From Burkholderia sp. D-99 (GTDB lineage Bacteria > Pseudomonadota > Gammaproteobacteria > Burkholderiales > Burkholderiaceae), in assembly GCF_011605345.1 (NCBI RefSeq), contig NZ_JAAOXM010000001.1:496001-560000 (forward strand): 64,000 bases of DNA, in the 5' to 3' direction. Below are positions 17,206 to 26,761 of this stretch, piece after piece (within the stretch, counting starts at the first letter, position 1; the number at the start of each line of letters is the position of its first letter). Position numbers and translations under genes: made by a program. The notes below the pieces were generated by a model. It saw only the letters and a program-made list of their open reading frames with translations. It had not been told where the DNA came from and searched no databases.

Positions 17206-18963
17206 ATGAACGACCCGCAAGCACAGCAATACGTGTTCGACGTGGTGGTCGTCGGTTCGGGCGCGGGCGCGCTGCTCGCCGCGTGCCGTGCGGCCGACCG
17301 CGGCCTGTCCGTCGTCGTGATCGAGAAGACGGCGCTGTACGGCGGCACGTCGGCCGTCTCGGGCGGCGGCATCTGGGTGCCGTGCAACCACCATATCGCC
17401 GAGCTGGGCGCGACCGATTCGCGCGAGGCCGCGCGCGGCTACATCGAAGCCTGCGTGGCCGGCGCGTCGACGCCAGAGAAGCTCGACACGTATCTCGACC
17501 GCGCGCCGGAGATGCTGCGCTACCTGGAATCGAAAACGCCGGTGCGCTACCAGTCGCTGCCGAAGTACGCGGACTATTTCCAGAAGGTGCCGGGCGCGAT
17601 GCCGGGCTATCGCGCGCTCGATCCGCTGCCGTTCGACGGCGGGCTGCTCGGCGACGAGTTCGACCGGTTGCGGCCGCCGTCGCCCGGCACGCTGATCGGC
17701 GGACGCGTCGCGGTCACATCGAAGGAAGCGCACACGCTGTTCTCGCGCGGGCCCGGCTTCATGAAGCTCGCGATCGCGCAGTTCGGCCGGTACTGGCTCG
17801 ATATCGGGATGCGCCGCCGCACGCGCCGCGACCGGCGCCTGACGCTCGGCAATGCGCTGATCGGCGGGCTGCGCCGCGCGCTGCTCGAGCGCAACGTGCC
17901 CGTGTGGCTCGATACGCCGATGCGCGACCTGCTCGATGTGGACGGCCGCGTGACGGGCGTGCGTGCGCAGCGCTTCGGGCAGCCCGTGACGATCGCCGCG
18001 CGACGCGGCGTGATTCTCGGCGCGGGCGGTTTCGAGCGTAACCAGCCGATGCGCGAGCGCTACCTGCCGCAGCCGACGCAGGCGCAGTGGAGCGCGACGC
18101 CGCCGGCCAACACCGGCGACGCGATCGCCGAAGGCCATCGGCTCGGCGGCGCACTGGCGCTGATGGAACACGTGTGGGGCGCACCGACGGTCGGGGTTGC
18201 CGGCGAGGAGAAACAGCGCGCGCTGTTCGTCGAACGCAACCTGCCGGGCTGCGTGATCGTCAACAGCCTCGGCAAGCGCTTCGTCAACGAAGCCGCGCCG
18301 TATTCCGAGTTCGTGCCGGCGATGTATCGCGACCATGCGCGCACCGGTGTGAGCGTGCCCGCCTGGATGGTGTTCGATGCGCGGTTTCGCCGCAAGTATC
18401 CGTGCGGGCCGATCATGCCGGCGTCGATGATGCCCGATGCGCGGATTCCGGCCGCGTTTCGCGACGTGATCGTGAAGGCCGACACGATCGACGCGCTGGC
18501 CGGGCGCATCGGCGTCGACGCGGCCGGCCTGCACGACACGCTGCGCGACATGGCGCGCTATGCGGTCACCGGCATCGACGAGGCGTTCGGCAAGGGCGAC
18601 AACGCGTTCGACACGTACTACGGCGATCCGCAGAACAAGCCGAACCCGTGCCTCGGGCCGGTCGACCAGGCGCCGTTCTATGCGGTGCGGATCGATGCGG
18701 GCGACATCGGCACGAAGGGCGGGCTCGTCACCGATGTGCACGCCCGCGTGCTGCGCGCCGACGGCGAGCCGATCGATGGCCTCTATGCAATCGGCAACAC
18801 CAGCGCATCGATGATGGGCGCGAGCTACCCCGGCGCGGGCTCGACGCTCGGTCCGGCGATGACCTTCGGGTATCTCGCCGCCGACCACCTGGCCGCACAG
18901 GCGGCCGACGCCGGCGGCCGGCCAGCCCGGCCATCCACGACTGAACTTGACGGAGTCCAATGA
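17206..18963 (+). CDS. kstD: FAD-dependent 3-ketosteroid dehydrogenase (KstD family)
   Basis: 585 residues. FAD-binding Rossmann motif VVVGSGAGALLAACRAADRG at residues 13-33, then VVVIEK, GGTSAVSGGGIW, ANTGDAIAEGHRLGG and the C-terminal SYPGAGSTLGPAMTFGYLAA. Tyr541 and Gly545 of YPGAG correspond in position to the Tyr/Gly that polarise the 3-keto group in known delta1-KstD enzymes. It would introduce the C1-C2 double bond needed for B-ring opening together with KshAB. A delta4-(5-alpha) dehydrogenase has the same architecture and cannot be excluded. It starts 10 bp after hsaA (GGAG site) and its stop overlaps the hsaB start. Confidence 0.8.
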   Translation: MNDPQAQQYVFDVVVVGSGAGALLAACRAADRGLSVVVIEKTALYGGTSAVSGGGIWVPCNHHIAELGATDSREAARGYIEACVAGASTPEKLDTYLDRAPEMLRYLESKTPVRYQSLPKYADYFQKVPGAMPGYRALDPLPFDGGLLGDEFDRLRPPSPGTLIGGRVAVTSKEAHTLFSRGPGFMKLAIAQFGRYWLDIGMRRRTRRDRRLTLGNALIGGLRRALLERNVPVWLDTPMRDLLDVDGRVTGVRAQRFGQPVTIAARRGVILGAGGFERNQPMRERYLPQPTQAQWSATPPANTGDAIAEGHRLGGALALMEHVWGAPTVGVAGEEKQRALFVERNLPGCVIVNSLGKRFVNEAAPYSEFVPAMYRDHARTGVSVPAWMVFDARFRRKYPCGPIMPASMMPDARIPAAFRDVIVKADTIDALAGRIGVDAAGLHDTLRDMARYAVTGIDEAFGKGDNAFDTYYGDPQNKPNPCLGPVDQAPFYAVRIDAGDIGTKGGLVTDVHARVLRADGEPIDGLYAIGNTSASMMGASYPGAGSTLGPAMTFGYLAADHLAAQAADAGGRPARPSTTELDGVQ

Positions 18964-19481
18964 TGAGCGATCTCACCAACCATCCGCTGCGCACCGACAT
19001 GCTGCTCGCGATGCGCCGCCTCGCGCGCTCCGTCACGGTCATCAGCAGCGCGCACGACGGCCGGCGCTACTCGATGTCCGCGACGGCGGTCGATTCGCTG
19101 TCGACCGATCCGCCTTCGTTGCTGATCTGCATCAACCGCACCGCGTCGCTGTATCCGCCGCTCGATGCGGGCGCGTCGTTCTGCGTGAACGTGCTGTCCG
19201 CGCGCCACGAAGGCGTCGCGATCGACTGCAGCGGCCGCCTGAAGGGCGAAGCGCGCTTCACGACCGGCGACTGGCACTCGTCTCAGGACGGGGTTCCGTA
19301 TCTGCGCGATTCGCAGGCGAGCTTCGTGTGCGAGCAGGACGGCCGCTTCGAGTACGGCACGCATACGGTGTTCATCGGGCGCATTCGCGAGGTGCTGATG
19401 AGCGGCGACGTCGATCCGCTCGTCTATCTCGACGGTGCCTACACGACGCCCGGTGCGCCGGTGGCCCGTGCGGCCGCGTGA
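18960..19481 (+). CDS. hsaB: 3-HSA monooxygenase, flavin reductase component
   Basis: 173 residues, a flavin-reductase-like FMN-binding split-barrel: ARSVTVISSAHDGRRYSMSATAVDSLSTDPPSLLICINR...FCVNVLSARHEGVA. It supplies reduced flavin to HsaA. Starts at an ATG overlapping the kstD stop (ATGA; another ATG follows at 18963), so the two are translationally coupled. The HsaA-KstD-HsaB-KshB order makes a compact ring A/B cassette. Confidence 0.85.
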   Translation: MMSDLTNHPLRTDMLLAMRRLARSVTVISSAHDGRRYSMSATAVDSLSTDPPSLLICINRTASLYPPLDAGASFCVNVLSARHEGVAIDCSGRLKGEARFTTGDWHSSQDGVPYLRDSQASFVCEQDGRFEYGTHTVFIGRIREVLMSGDVDPLVYLDGAYTTPGAPVARAAA

Positions 19482-19496
19482 CGTGAGGAGCCGGCC

Positions 19497-20540
19497 ATGA
19501 GCGATTCGCGCTTCCATCGGCTGACCGTTGCCGAAGTGATTGCCGAAAGCGACGACGCGTGCTCGTTCGTGTTTGACGTGCCGGCCGCGTTGCGCGACGC
19601 ATTCGCGTACCGGCCCGGGCAGTTTCTGACGCTGAACGTGCCGTGTGCGGACGCGACCGTCGCGCGCTGCTATTCGTTGTCGAGCGCGCCCGGCATCGAC
19701 GCCGCGCCGAAGATCACCGTCAAGCGCGTGCGCGACGGCCGGGCGTCGAACTGGCTGTGCGACCGCGTGCAGGCGGGCGACACGCTCGACGTGCTGCCGC
19801 CGGCAGGCGTGTTCACGCCGCGCACGCTCGACGGCGACCTGCTGCTGTTCGCGGGCGGCAGCGGCATCACGCCCGTGCTGTCGATCCTGAAATCGGCGCT
19901 CGTGCACGGGCGCGGGATGCTGACGCTGATCTATGCGAACCGCGACGAACGTTCGGTGATTTTCCGCGACGAACTTCAGCAGCTCGCGCAGCGCCATCCC
20001 GGCCGCGTGCGCGTGATCCACTGGCTCGACAGCGTGCAGGGCATCCCGCAGCAGCGCCATCTCGAGGAACTCGCGCGGCCGTTCAGCCAGCAGGAGACGT
20101 TCATCTGCGGGCCAGCGCTGTTCATGGAGAACGCGCTGGCCGCGATGCTCGGCCTCGGGTTGCCGCGCTCGCGTGTGCACGTCGAGCGGTTCGCGTCGTT
20201 GCCCGATGCGCCGGCGCAGGCCGACGCCGCAGCGCAGGCCGCGGCAACGGCGGCGTCCGGCGAAGGCGCGGCGATCGAGACGGTGCTCGACGGCGACGCG
20301 TTCGCGTTCGACAGCGCGCCCGGCGAAACGCTGCTCGACGCGATGCTGCGCGCGGGCGTGCCGGCGCCGAATTCCTGCCGGATGGGGCAATGCGGCGCGT
20401 GCATGTGCCGGATCGAGCGCGGCGAGGTTGCGCTCGACAGCAACCACGTGCTCGACGACGACGAGATCGCGGCCGGCTGGACGCTGGCCTGTTGCGCACG
20501 GCCCGCGAGCGATGCGCTGCGCGTGGTGTTTCCCGACTGA
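19497..20540 (+). CDS. kshB: 3-ketosteroid 9-alpha-hydroxylase, reductase component
   Basis: 347 residues with the three-domain layout of class IA Rieske reductases: FAD domain (YRPGQFLTL, RCYSLSSAP), NAD domain (LLLFAGGSGITPVLSIL, FICGPALFM) and a C-terminal plant-type [2Fe-2S] ferredoxin (CRMGQCGACMC ... CC). An Ala-rich linker (DAAAQAAATAA) joins the last two. It passes electrons from NADH to KshA, encoded at 48.7 kb. GAGGAG ribosome site; 15 bp after hsaB. Confidence 0.9.
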   Translation: MSDSRFHRLTVAEVIAESDDACSFVFDVPAALRDAFAYRPGQFLTLNVPCADATVARCYSLSSAPGIDAAPKITVKRVRDGRASNWLCDRVQAGDTLDVLPPAGVFTPRTLDGDLLLFAGGSGITPVLSILKSALVHGRGMLTLIYANRDERSVIFRDELQQLAQRHPGRVRVIHWLDSVQGIPQQRHLEELARPFSQQETFICGPALFMENALAAMLGLGLPRSRVHVERFASLPDAPAQADAAAQAAATAASGEGAAIETVLDGDAFAFDSAPGETLLDAMLRAGVPAPNSCRMGQCGACMCRIERGEVALDSNHVLDDDEIAAGWTLACCARPASDALRVVFPD

Positions 20541-20579
20541 GCCGCGGCGCGCCGGCGGCGCGCACGGCCATCCTGATCT

Positions 20580-22166
20580 ATGACGATGGACAACGAAATC
20601 CTGACCACGCCCGCGCTGATCGCGCGGGCAGCCGCGCGCCACGGCGCGCATCCGGCGATCGAGTCGGAGCATGGCCGGCTGACCTACGCGGAACTCGACG
20701 CGGCCCGTCTCGACGCGGCCCGCGCGCTGCTCGCGAGCGGTATCGAGGCCGGCGACCGCATCGCGGTATGGGCGCCGAACCTGCCGCAATGGATCGTCGC
20801 GGCGCTGGCGATCCACACCGTCGGTGCGATCCTCGTGCCGGTCAATACGCGGATGAAGGGGATGGAGGTGGGCGGCATCCTGCACGACGGCGGCGCACGG
20901 CTGCTGTTCTGCTGCGGCACCTTCCTCGGCGAATCCTATCCGGCGATGCTCGCGCCGCACCGGCCCGCGACGCTCGAGCGCGTCGTCGTGTTCGATGGCG
21001 AACCGCCGCCCGGCGCGCGCGACGAGACCTGGAACGCGTTCCTCGCGCGCGGCGCCGAGGTGCCGCTGGCCGCGGTGCGCGAACGCGAGGCACAGGTGAC
21101 GCCCGACACCGTGATGGACCTGATGTTCACGTCCGGCACGACGGGCCGCCCGAAGGGCGTGATGACCGCGCATGGCCAGAACCTGCGCGCCGCGCAGGCG
21201 TGGGCGGCAATCGCCGGCGTGCGCGCTGACGACCGCTACCTGATCGTCAATCCGTTCTTCCACACGTTCGGCTACAAGGCGGGCTGGCTCGCCGCGCTGT
21301 CGAGCGGCGCGACCGTGCTGCCGCATCTCGTGTTCCAGCCGGCCGACGTGCTGCGGCGCGTCGCCGACGACCGCGTGTCGGTGCTGCCCGGCCCGCCGAC
21401 GCTGTACTACGCGCTGCTCGACGCGCCCGATCGCGCGACGCGCGACCTGTCGTCGCTGCGGATCGCGGTCACGGGCGCTGCGGCGATCGCGCCGAGCCTG
21501 ATCGAGCGGATGCGCGCCGAGCTCGGCTTCGAGACGGTGCTGACCGGCTACGGGCTGACCGAATCGTGCGGCTTCGCGACGCTGTGCCGTCAAGGGGACG
21601 ATGCGGAAACGGTTGCCTATACGTCCGGCCGGCCGATGCCGGATGTCGAATTGCGCATCGCGGGGCCGGGCGGTGCGCCGCTCGGGCCCGACGAGACCGG
21701 CGAGATCTGGGTGCGCGGCTATAACGTGATGCGCGGCTACTTCAACCAGCCGGACGCGACGCGCGAGACCGTCGATCCCGATGGCTGGCTGCATACGGGC
21801 GATCTCGGCTGCGTCGATGCGAACGGCAACCTGAAGATCACCGATCGCATCAAGGACATGTTCATCGTCGGCGGCTTCAACTGCTATCCGGCGGAGATCG
21901 AGCGGCTGCTCGCCGCGCATCCGGCGATCGCGCAGGTCGCGCTGGTCGGTGTTCCCGATACGCGGCTCGGCGAGGTCGGGCATGCGTACGTCGTGCTGAG
22001 GCCGGGTGCGCACGCGGATGCAGACGGACTGAACGACTGGGCACGCCGCAACATGGCGAACTACAAGGTGCCGCGGCATTTCACGTTCGTCGAGCAACTG
22101 CCGACGAGTGCTGCCGGGAAGGTGCTGAAGTACCGCCTGCGGGCGGGGACCGAGGCGGCGGCCTGA
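20580..22166 (+). CDS. fadD3: HIP-CoA ligase, FadD3-like acyl-CoA synthetase
   Basis: 528 residues. AMP-forming ligase: P-loop FTSGTTGRPKGVM, GYGLTESCG, GWLHTGDLG and catalytic Lys in TSAAGKVLKY. The stretch DDRYLIVNPFFHTFGYKAGW and VLPGPPTLYYALLD closely follow what I recall of FadD3 of Mycobacterium tuberculosis. FadD3 activates 3aa-H-4a(3'-propanoate)-7ab-methylhexahydro-1,5-indanedione (HIP) with ATP and CoA, the entry to C/D-ring degradation. It sits 40 bp after kshB. ATGs at 20580 and 20586 are both possible. Confidence 0.85.
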   Translation: MTMDNEILTTPALIARAAARHGAHPAIESEHGRLTYAELDAARLDAARALLASGIEAGDRIAVWAPNLPQWIVAALAIHTVGAILVPVNTRMKGMEVGGILHDGGARLLFCCGTFLGESYPAMLAPHRPATLERVVVFDGEPPPGARDETWNAFLARGAEVPLAAVREREAQVTPDTVMDLMFTSGTTGRPKGVMTAHGQNLRAAQAWAAIAGVRADDRYLIVNPFFHTFGYKAGWLAALSSGATVLPHLVFQPADVLRRVADDRVSVLPGPPTLYYALLDAPDRATRDLSSLRIAVTGAAAIAPSLIERMRAELGFETVLTGYGLTESCGFATLCRQGDDAETVAYTSGRPMPDVELRIAGPGGAPLGPDETGEIWVRGYNVMRGYFNQPDATRETVDPDGWLHTGDLGCVDANGNLKITDRIKDMFIVGGFNCYPAEIERLLAAHPAIAQVALVGVPDTRLGEVGHAYVVLRPGAHADADGLNDWARRNMANYKVPRHFTFVEQLPTSAAGKVLKYRLRAGTEAAA

Positions 22167-22198
22167 GCGCCGCCGCGACACACGAACGGGATGAACGC

Positions 22199-22972
22199 AT
22201 GAACGACAACGGGTTTCCGCAGGGCGCGGTGCTGGTGTTCGGCGGCAGCGGCGGGATCGGGCAGGGTGTCGCGCTCGAGTTTGCGCGCGCCGGCGTGCCG
22301 GTCGCGGTGGGCTACCGCAGCAAGGCCGATGTGGCCGAGCGCGTCGCGCGCGACATTCGCGGCGAAGGTGTCGCGGCCACCACGCACTGCGTGGACGTGA
22401 CCGATCCCGCGCAGGTCGACGCCGCACTCGCGGCCGCGATCGGCGCGCATGGCCGCGTGCACACGGTCGTCTGGGCAGCCGGGCCGTTCGTGAACCAGCG
22501 CCATATCGGCGACATGACGCACGACGACTGGCGTCGCGCGATCGACGTCGAGACGATCGGCTTCTTCGTGGCGGCGAAAGCCGCGCTGCCGCACTTCCGT
22601 GCGTCGGGCGGCGGATCGTTCGTGACGCTCGGGTCGGCCGGGCATCTGCGCTGGCCCGATCGCGACGGGCTGTCGGTCGCGCCGAAGGCGGCGAACGAGG
22701 CGCTGGTCAAGGGGCTGGCGCGTGAGGAGGGGCGTTACGATATTCGCGCGAATTCGATCCTGGTAGGCGTGATCGAGGCCGGGATGTTTCCGGTGCTGCT
22801 CGAACAGGGGCAGTTCGACCAGGTGTGGATCGACGAGACGCAGAAGATGCTCGCGCTCAAGCGCTGGGGGAAGGCGCACGATGTCGGGCGGGCGGCGGTG
22901 TTTCTGGCGTCGGACAGGGCCAATTACATTACCGGGCAGCAGTTGAATGTTTCGGGGGGATATGGGTTGTAG
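22199..22972 (+). CDS. SDR-fold protein lacking the catalytic Tyr
   Basis: 257 residues. Classical SDR fold: VFGGSGGIGQGVALEFA (cofactor glycines), CVDVTDPAQVDAAL, a VVWAAGPF in place of NNAG, GSFVTLGSAGHLRW with the Ser, and C-terminal AAVFLASDRANYITGQQLNVSGG. Aligning the Ser with the Lys of SVAPKAAN (17 residues apart, as usual) puts Ser where the YxxxK tyrosine should be. It may use another residue or have a non-dehydrogenase role. It closes the first steroid block 33 bp after fadD3, next to the prophage remnant. Confidence 0.8.
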   Translation: MNDNGFPQGAVLVFGGSGGIGQGVALEFARAGVPVAVGYRSKADVAERVARDIRGEGVAATTHCVDVTDPAQVDAALAAAIGAHGRVHTVVWAAGPFVNQRHIGDMTHDDWRRAIDVETIGFFVAAKAALPHFRASGGGSFVTLGSAGHLRWPDRDGLSVAPKAANEALVKGLAREEGRYDIRANSILVGVIEAGMFPVLLEQGQFDQVWIDETQKMLALKRWGKAHDVGRAAVFLASDRANYITGQQLNVSGGYGL

Positions 22973-22995
22973 GCTGCCGAGCCTTATCCGGCAAG

Positions 22996-23170
22996 GCGTG
23001 TTCAGAATTTGTTCAAAATGCATTCGGAACCAAGCACCCGTGATCTTGGCCCGGACGGGTTCCAAACCTCGCGAATCACCATACAGGGCAGCCGTTTTGT
23101 CGTCTTGATGCCCCAGCCATGCCTTTGTGTCTACGCCGCCTTGTTCCACGTACAAGCGTTTCGACAAAAT
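22996..23170 (-). pseudogene. C-terminal scrap of a prophage tyrosine integrase
   Basis: On the minus strand the frame reads LSKRLYVEQGGVDTKAWLGH, then QDDKTAALYGDSRGLEPVRA and FEQILNT. This is the end of a phage integrase, with the conserved GH...(8)...Y pair (His of LGH, Tyr of ALY). The Arg-containing core and all upstream parts are absent, and reading continues without a proper stop toward the SDR gene. It marks the left boundary of a prophage remnant. Confidence 0.7.
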
Positions 23171-23179
23171 GCGCCAGCT

Positions 23180-23200
23180 GTCGTTAGCTCGTCGTTAGCT
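23180..23200. repeat. 10-bp direct repeat at the phage-fragment junction
   Basis: GTCGTTAGCT at 23180-23189 and again at 23191-23200, one base apart, exactly where integrase-like sequence (minus) gives way to the N-terminally truncated tail-spike reading frame (plus). It could be the scar of the deletion that joined the two prophage pieces. Confidence 0.6.
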
Positions 23201-24714
23201 ACAACAGCCCGGTGCTTGCGTTGGGCGACACGGGTGGCGCGGGCAAAGGGTACCTGCAGTTTCAGAAGGCGAGAGCGGCTGCATGGAATATCGGGAGCGC
23301 ATCGAGTGCATCGAATCAGCGTGGGATCGATTGTTACGTTTCTGGTTCCTACGTCGATACTCCTTTCACGATTACGAACGCGACGGGCATCGTTTCAATG
23401 CCCGACGGCCTCATATCCGCCGGCGGCATCAACGGTACGCCGATAGGCGCGACCACGCCCGCGGCAGGCACGTTCGTCAATCTGGCGACGAACGGCACAA
23501 CGACGCTCGCGTCTGCACCCACTACCGGGTCTGCCACGATCTATCCGACGGTGCCGACCAACGCAGCACTGCTGGCACTGTCGACGGCCACGACCAGCAC
23601 CGTCACGCGCCTCGGCGACGTCGCCCCGCTGACCTATACGGCCAGCGGTAGCGCGTGCTCGCTGAATTCGGGCAACGGCGACAACGGCTCGCAGGTCAAG
23701 AGCGCCAATCGGTTGAGCTGGATCGCCAATTTCCCGTCTGGGCCGCGCAACGTACTTGAGTGGGGTGCTTACATCAACACCGATGCGTCGACCACCACGC
23801 CGGACAATCAAGCGGCTATCAACTCGCTTCGGTCGAATGGCGGGCTATCTATCTGCTCGCCGGAACGTATTCGATCTCTTCGGCCCTCTCCGTCGGGAAT
23901 GGCGCGTCCGCATCTGCATCGACGATCAATGGCGTGGTGATAGAAGGCGCTGGCGCTCCCGGCATGACGTCGCTGAATCGGATCGGGTGGAACGTCAACC
24001 CGACGACGAGGTTGCAGTGGAGCGGCGGCTCCCTTCCGGTGAACGTCATCAACGGCCTCCCGACTGGCTGGAGGCTGCGCAGCTTGTTCCTGGATGGCAA
24101 TTCCGCAGCAACGTACGGCATTTCCGTTCAATCCGGCTCTGGCAATTGCAACACCGATCTCACGATCACGAACAATACGCTGGGCCAGGTTGGCTCGTTC
24201 ACGTATGCGGCTTTCTCGGGCGCCACGTTGACCAGATTCTCTGGCGAACATCGGAGCGCGGGGTACGAGCAGCGGCTCGCTCGCGCCGAACCGGTGGATT
24301 TCGGTATTGGGCGTGAACAGCGCGATGTACCCGACCGGTCTCGCCAACCTGCAGATCGTCGGCATTCCGTCGCAGTGGGCGAGCCGGGTGCTGACCGGGC
24401 AACCGGCGGCGATTTCGGCCACGGCGTTCACGCCGTACTCGGTGCTGCACCCGGGGTTGTTCCGAGTCTCGGGTTACCGGTTCATCACGACGCCCGGTAC
24501 CCGCGGCGCCATCACGCCCACGATCAGCTGGAACGATGGCAACAACTCGCCGACCGTTTCCGGGACTGGTGTTGCGGCGAATGGTGGCTGGACGCAATTC
24601 TCATCGGTCAACTATGCGGCGGCCGGCACGAACATTTCGTTCGGCAAGACATTCGGCAGCGTCACTGGCCGCCCCGCCTATACGGCGTCGTTCAACGTCG
24701 AGCAGTTGCCGTGA
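23194..24714 (+). pseudogene. phage tail-spike/tail-fibre protein with two frameshifts
   Basis: Reading begins without a clear start in SYNSPVLALGDTGGAGKGYL, a motif of Burkholderia phage tail proteins, followed by Gly/Ser/Thr-rich repeats. A pectate-lyase-like beta-helix region (NVLEWGAYINTDASTTTPDN, AIYLLAGTYSISSALSVG, VVIEGAGAPGM, LRSLFLDGNS) follows, then a C-terminal beta domain ending SFNVEQLP. A one-base deletion near 23842 (NGG / AIYLL) and another near 24235 (ATLTR / DSLANIG) split it into three frames; each side continues the same protein. The 5' end is also missing. If not sequencing errors, these make it a pseudogene. It converges with the O-acyltransferase gene, overlapping by about 20 bp. 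Confidence 0.75.
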
Positions 24715-26761
24715 CGTCGGGGGCCGCCTGCTTCTCGATCAGCGCGGTGAAGCCGGGTAGCAGGAGCATGTTCGAGTAGTAGGTGAGGTGATCGCCGTCG
24801 AACAGGATCGGTTTTCCGTCTCGATAGGCGCGGCATTCCGATCCGGGGCAGAGTGTCGGCAGCGGATCCCAGACCTCGACGCCCGGAACCGCATTCTGCA
24901 TTTTCGCGTAGGACGCGAGGATCGGCGCGCGCAGATCGTCGAGAAGAGGGCGCGGGACCGACATGCCTTTCTCGCAGATCGGATTGTTGCGGTTGAACCA
25001 GTCCGCGCAGCGATACGGAATGCTCTCGAGCATTGGCGTCGGCGCTTCGAACACGACACGCGCGCCGCGTGCGGCGAGCTGCTGCAGCACCGGGACGGCA
25101 CGTTGCACGCCGTCATCGCGGCCTTGCTGGGCCGTCGGGCTGAACACGGCATTCTTCGCGGCATCGACGCCGAACACGGCCCATTGATCGACCATGCGCG
25201 GCAGGCGCAGGGACGCCAGCAGGACGACGTCGCCCGGCTTGATCTTCGGCAGCATGTCGGCAACGGCGGCATCGCCGAATGCCTTGCAGGTGTCGTCCCG
25301 GCCGGGCATCCACGCTTGCAGGCTGATGAACGGGCAGCCGCCAACGTTGTAGGCGTAGATCGTCGCGCCGGTGCGCGCGGCAAGCTGTTTCAGCATCCCC
25401 GAATATGCCATTGCATGGGAGTCGCCGAGCACGAACACGTTGTGCGCGAACGTCACCGGCGCGCTGCATTTCGAGCGTTCGTTGACGAAGACGAGGCCGC
25501 CATCGAAGGCGCGCGCCGATGAGGCGACGCTACATCCGTTGTCGGCGATCACCTGGCTCGGACCCTCCGGATACCAGAGGGCCATGTTGCGCGTGACGGT
25601 GCTCAGCGAGATGCTGGTCTGGTTCGATGCGACGGCCGTCGAAACGAGATAGCCCGACGCCACCAGCGCCAGGCCGGCGCCGATCATGGCCGACTTCCTG
25701 GCGCCGCGCGCTGCCTTGCGGGGCGGCTGCTCGACGAAGTGGAAGGATGCGATCGACAGCGCCGCGGTCAGCGCGATGGCGGCGATCTGCCATACAGGCG
25801 AATCGAGCCCGACTGTCCAGCGAAACAGAACGAAAACCGGCCAGTGCCAGAGGTACAGCGAATACGAGATTTTCCCGATGAAGACCATCGGGCGGCGCGT
25901 GAGCAGCAGAAACGCCACGCCACCGCGTCGTCCGTGCAACGTTCCGAGAACGAGCGCCGTGCCGGCGACCGGCAGCACGCATGCCGGAAACGGTGCGGCC
26001 TCGGGGCGCGCAAGAATCAAGCCGAGTCCGAGGGCAACCAGACCAATATCGCTGGCCACGGCGAAGCGCGGACGATACCGGCTCTCGCTATCGAACGAGT
26101 GCCCGCGCGCGTGCATGATCTGGAACAGCAGCACGCCGATGCCGAGTTCCCAGAAGCGGGACCACATCATGTAGAAGGCGCGCGTTTCGTCCGTGCGGCC
26201 GAGCCAGATCGCGCATACGAGCGACGCTACGAGCGCAGTCACGAATATCGCGACGGAGAGCGCACGGCGGCCGCGCAGCCACAGAACAAACAGCAACGGA
26301 AATACCAGATAGAACTGTTCTTCGACGGCGAGCGACCAGGTATGCGTGAACGGGTTGAATTCCGCTACCGGAGAAAAATAGTTTCCGGTGTTGGCCGAGA
26401 GAATGAAATTCGAAAGGCCCAGGAACGCGAACATGCCGGTCCGCTGATTCGATGACGAAAGCCAGGCTTCGGGAATGAACAGCGCGGAGGCGATGAACGT
26501 CACAAGCAGCATGACGACGAGCGCCGGCGTGATGCGCACCAGGCGCCGCGCGTAGAAGTACGACAGAAATTTGCCGAGGCTCAGGTTGCCGAGCTCGCTC
26601 ACCGACATTGCCACGACGAATCCGGAGATCACGAAGAACACGTCGACGCCCGCGAATCCGCCCGGAAGCCACTTCGGATTCAGGTGGTAGACGATCACGG
26701 ACAGGACGGCAATGGCGCGCAATCCATCGATATACGCGGCATGGAATGGCTTTTTTTCCAT
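24692..26761 (-). CDS. membrane O-acyltransferase (acyltransferase-3 plus SGNH domain)
   Basis: 689 residues from the ATG at 26761 (MEKKPFHAAYIDGLRAIAV); an upstream ATG at 26818 is less likely. The N-terminal ~350 residues are an acyltransferase-3 domain: IDGLRAIAVLSVIVYHL, FAGVDVFFVISGFV, FYARRLVRITPALV, HTWSLAVEEQFYLVFPL and about ten membrane helices. The C-terminal periplasmic SGNH domain has VLGDSHAMAYSG and FDGDHLTYYSN (Asp-x-x-His type block V). This is the OafA/OafB type that acetylates O-antigen or other surface glycans. Placed beside a tail-spike gene in a prophage remnant, it is probably a serotype-converting gene that stayed intact. Confidence 0.88.
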   Translation of the reverse strand: MEKKPFHAAYIDGLRAIAVLSVIVYHLNPKWLPGGFAGVDVFFVISGFVVAMSVSELGNLSLGKFLSYFYARRLVRITPALVVMLLVTFIASALFIPEAWLSSSNQRTGMFAFLGLSNFILSANTGNYFSPVAEFNPFTHTWSLAVEEQFYLVFPLLFVLWLRGRRALSVAIFVTALVASLVCAIWLGRTDETRAFYMMWSRFWELGIGVLLFQIMHARGHSFDSESRYRPRFAVASDIGLVALGLGLILARPEAAPFPACVLPVAGTALVLGTLHGRRGGVAFLLLTRRPMVFIGKISYSLYLWHWPVFVLFRWTVGLDSPVWQIAAIALTAALSIASFHFVEQPPRKAARGARKSAMIGAGLALVASGYLVSTAVASNQTSISLSTVTRNMALWYPEGPSQVIADNGCSVASSARAFDGGLVFVNERSKCSAPVTFAHNVFVLGDSHAMAYSGMLKQLAARTGATIYAYNVGGCPFISLQAWMPGRDDTCKAFGDAAVADMLPKIKPGDVVLLASLRLPRMVDQWAVFGVDAAKNAVFSPTAQQGRDDGVQRAVPVLQQLAARGARVVFEAPTPMLESIPYRCADWFNRNNPICEKGMSVPRPLLDDLRAPILASYAKMQNAVPGVEVWDPLPTLCPGSECRAYRDGKPILFDGDHLTYYSNMLLLPGFTALIEKQAAPDVTATARR

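Noticed and set aside
18825-22427. 1,200-codon open frame on the minus strand
   Set aside because: Antisense to kstD, hsaB, kshB, fadD3 and the SDR; low-complexity His/Arg-rich translation, no RBS.
23760-24779. Separate proteins in each tail-spike frame
   Set aside because: The three frames carry consecutive parts of one beta-helix protein; treating them as one frameshifted pseudogene explains all of them.
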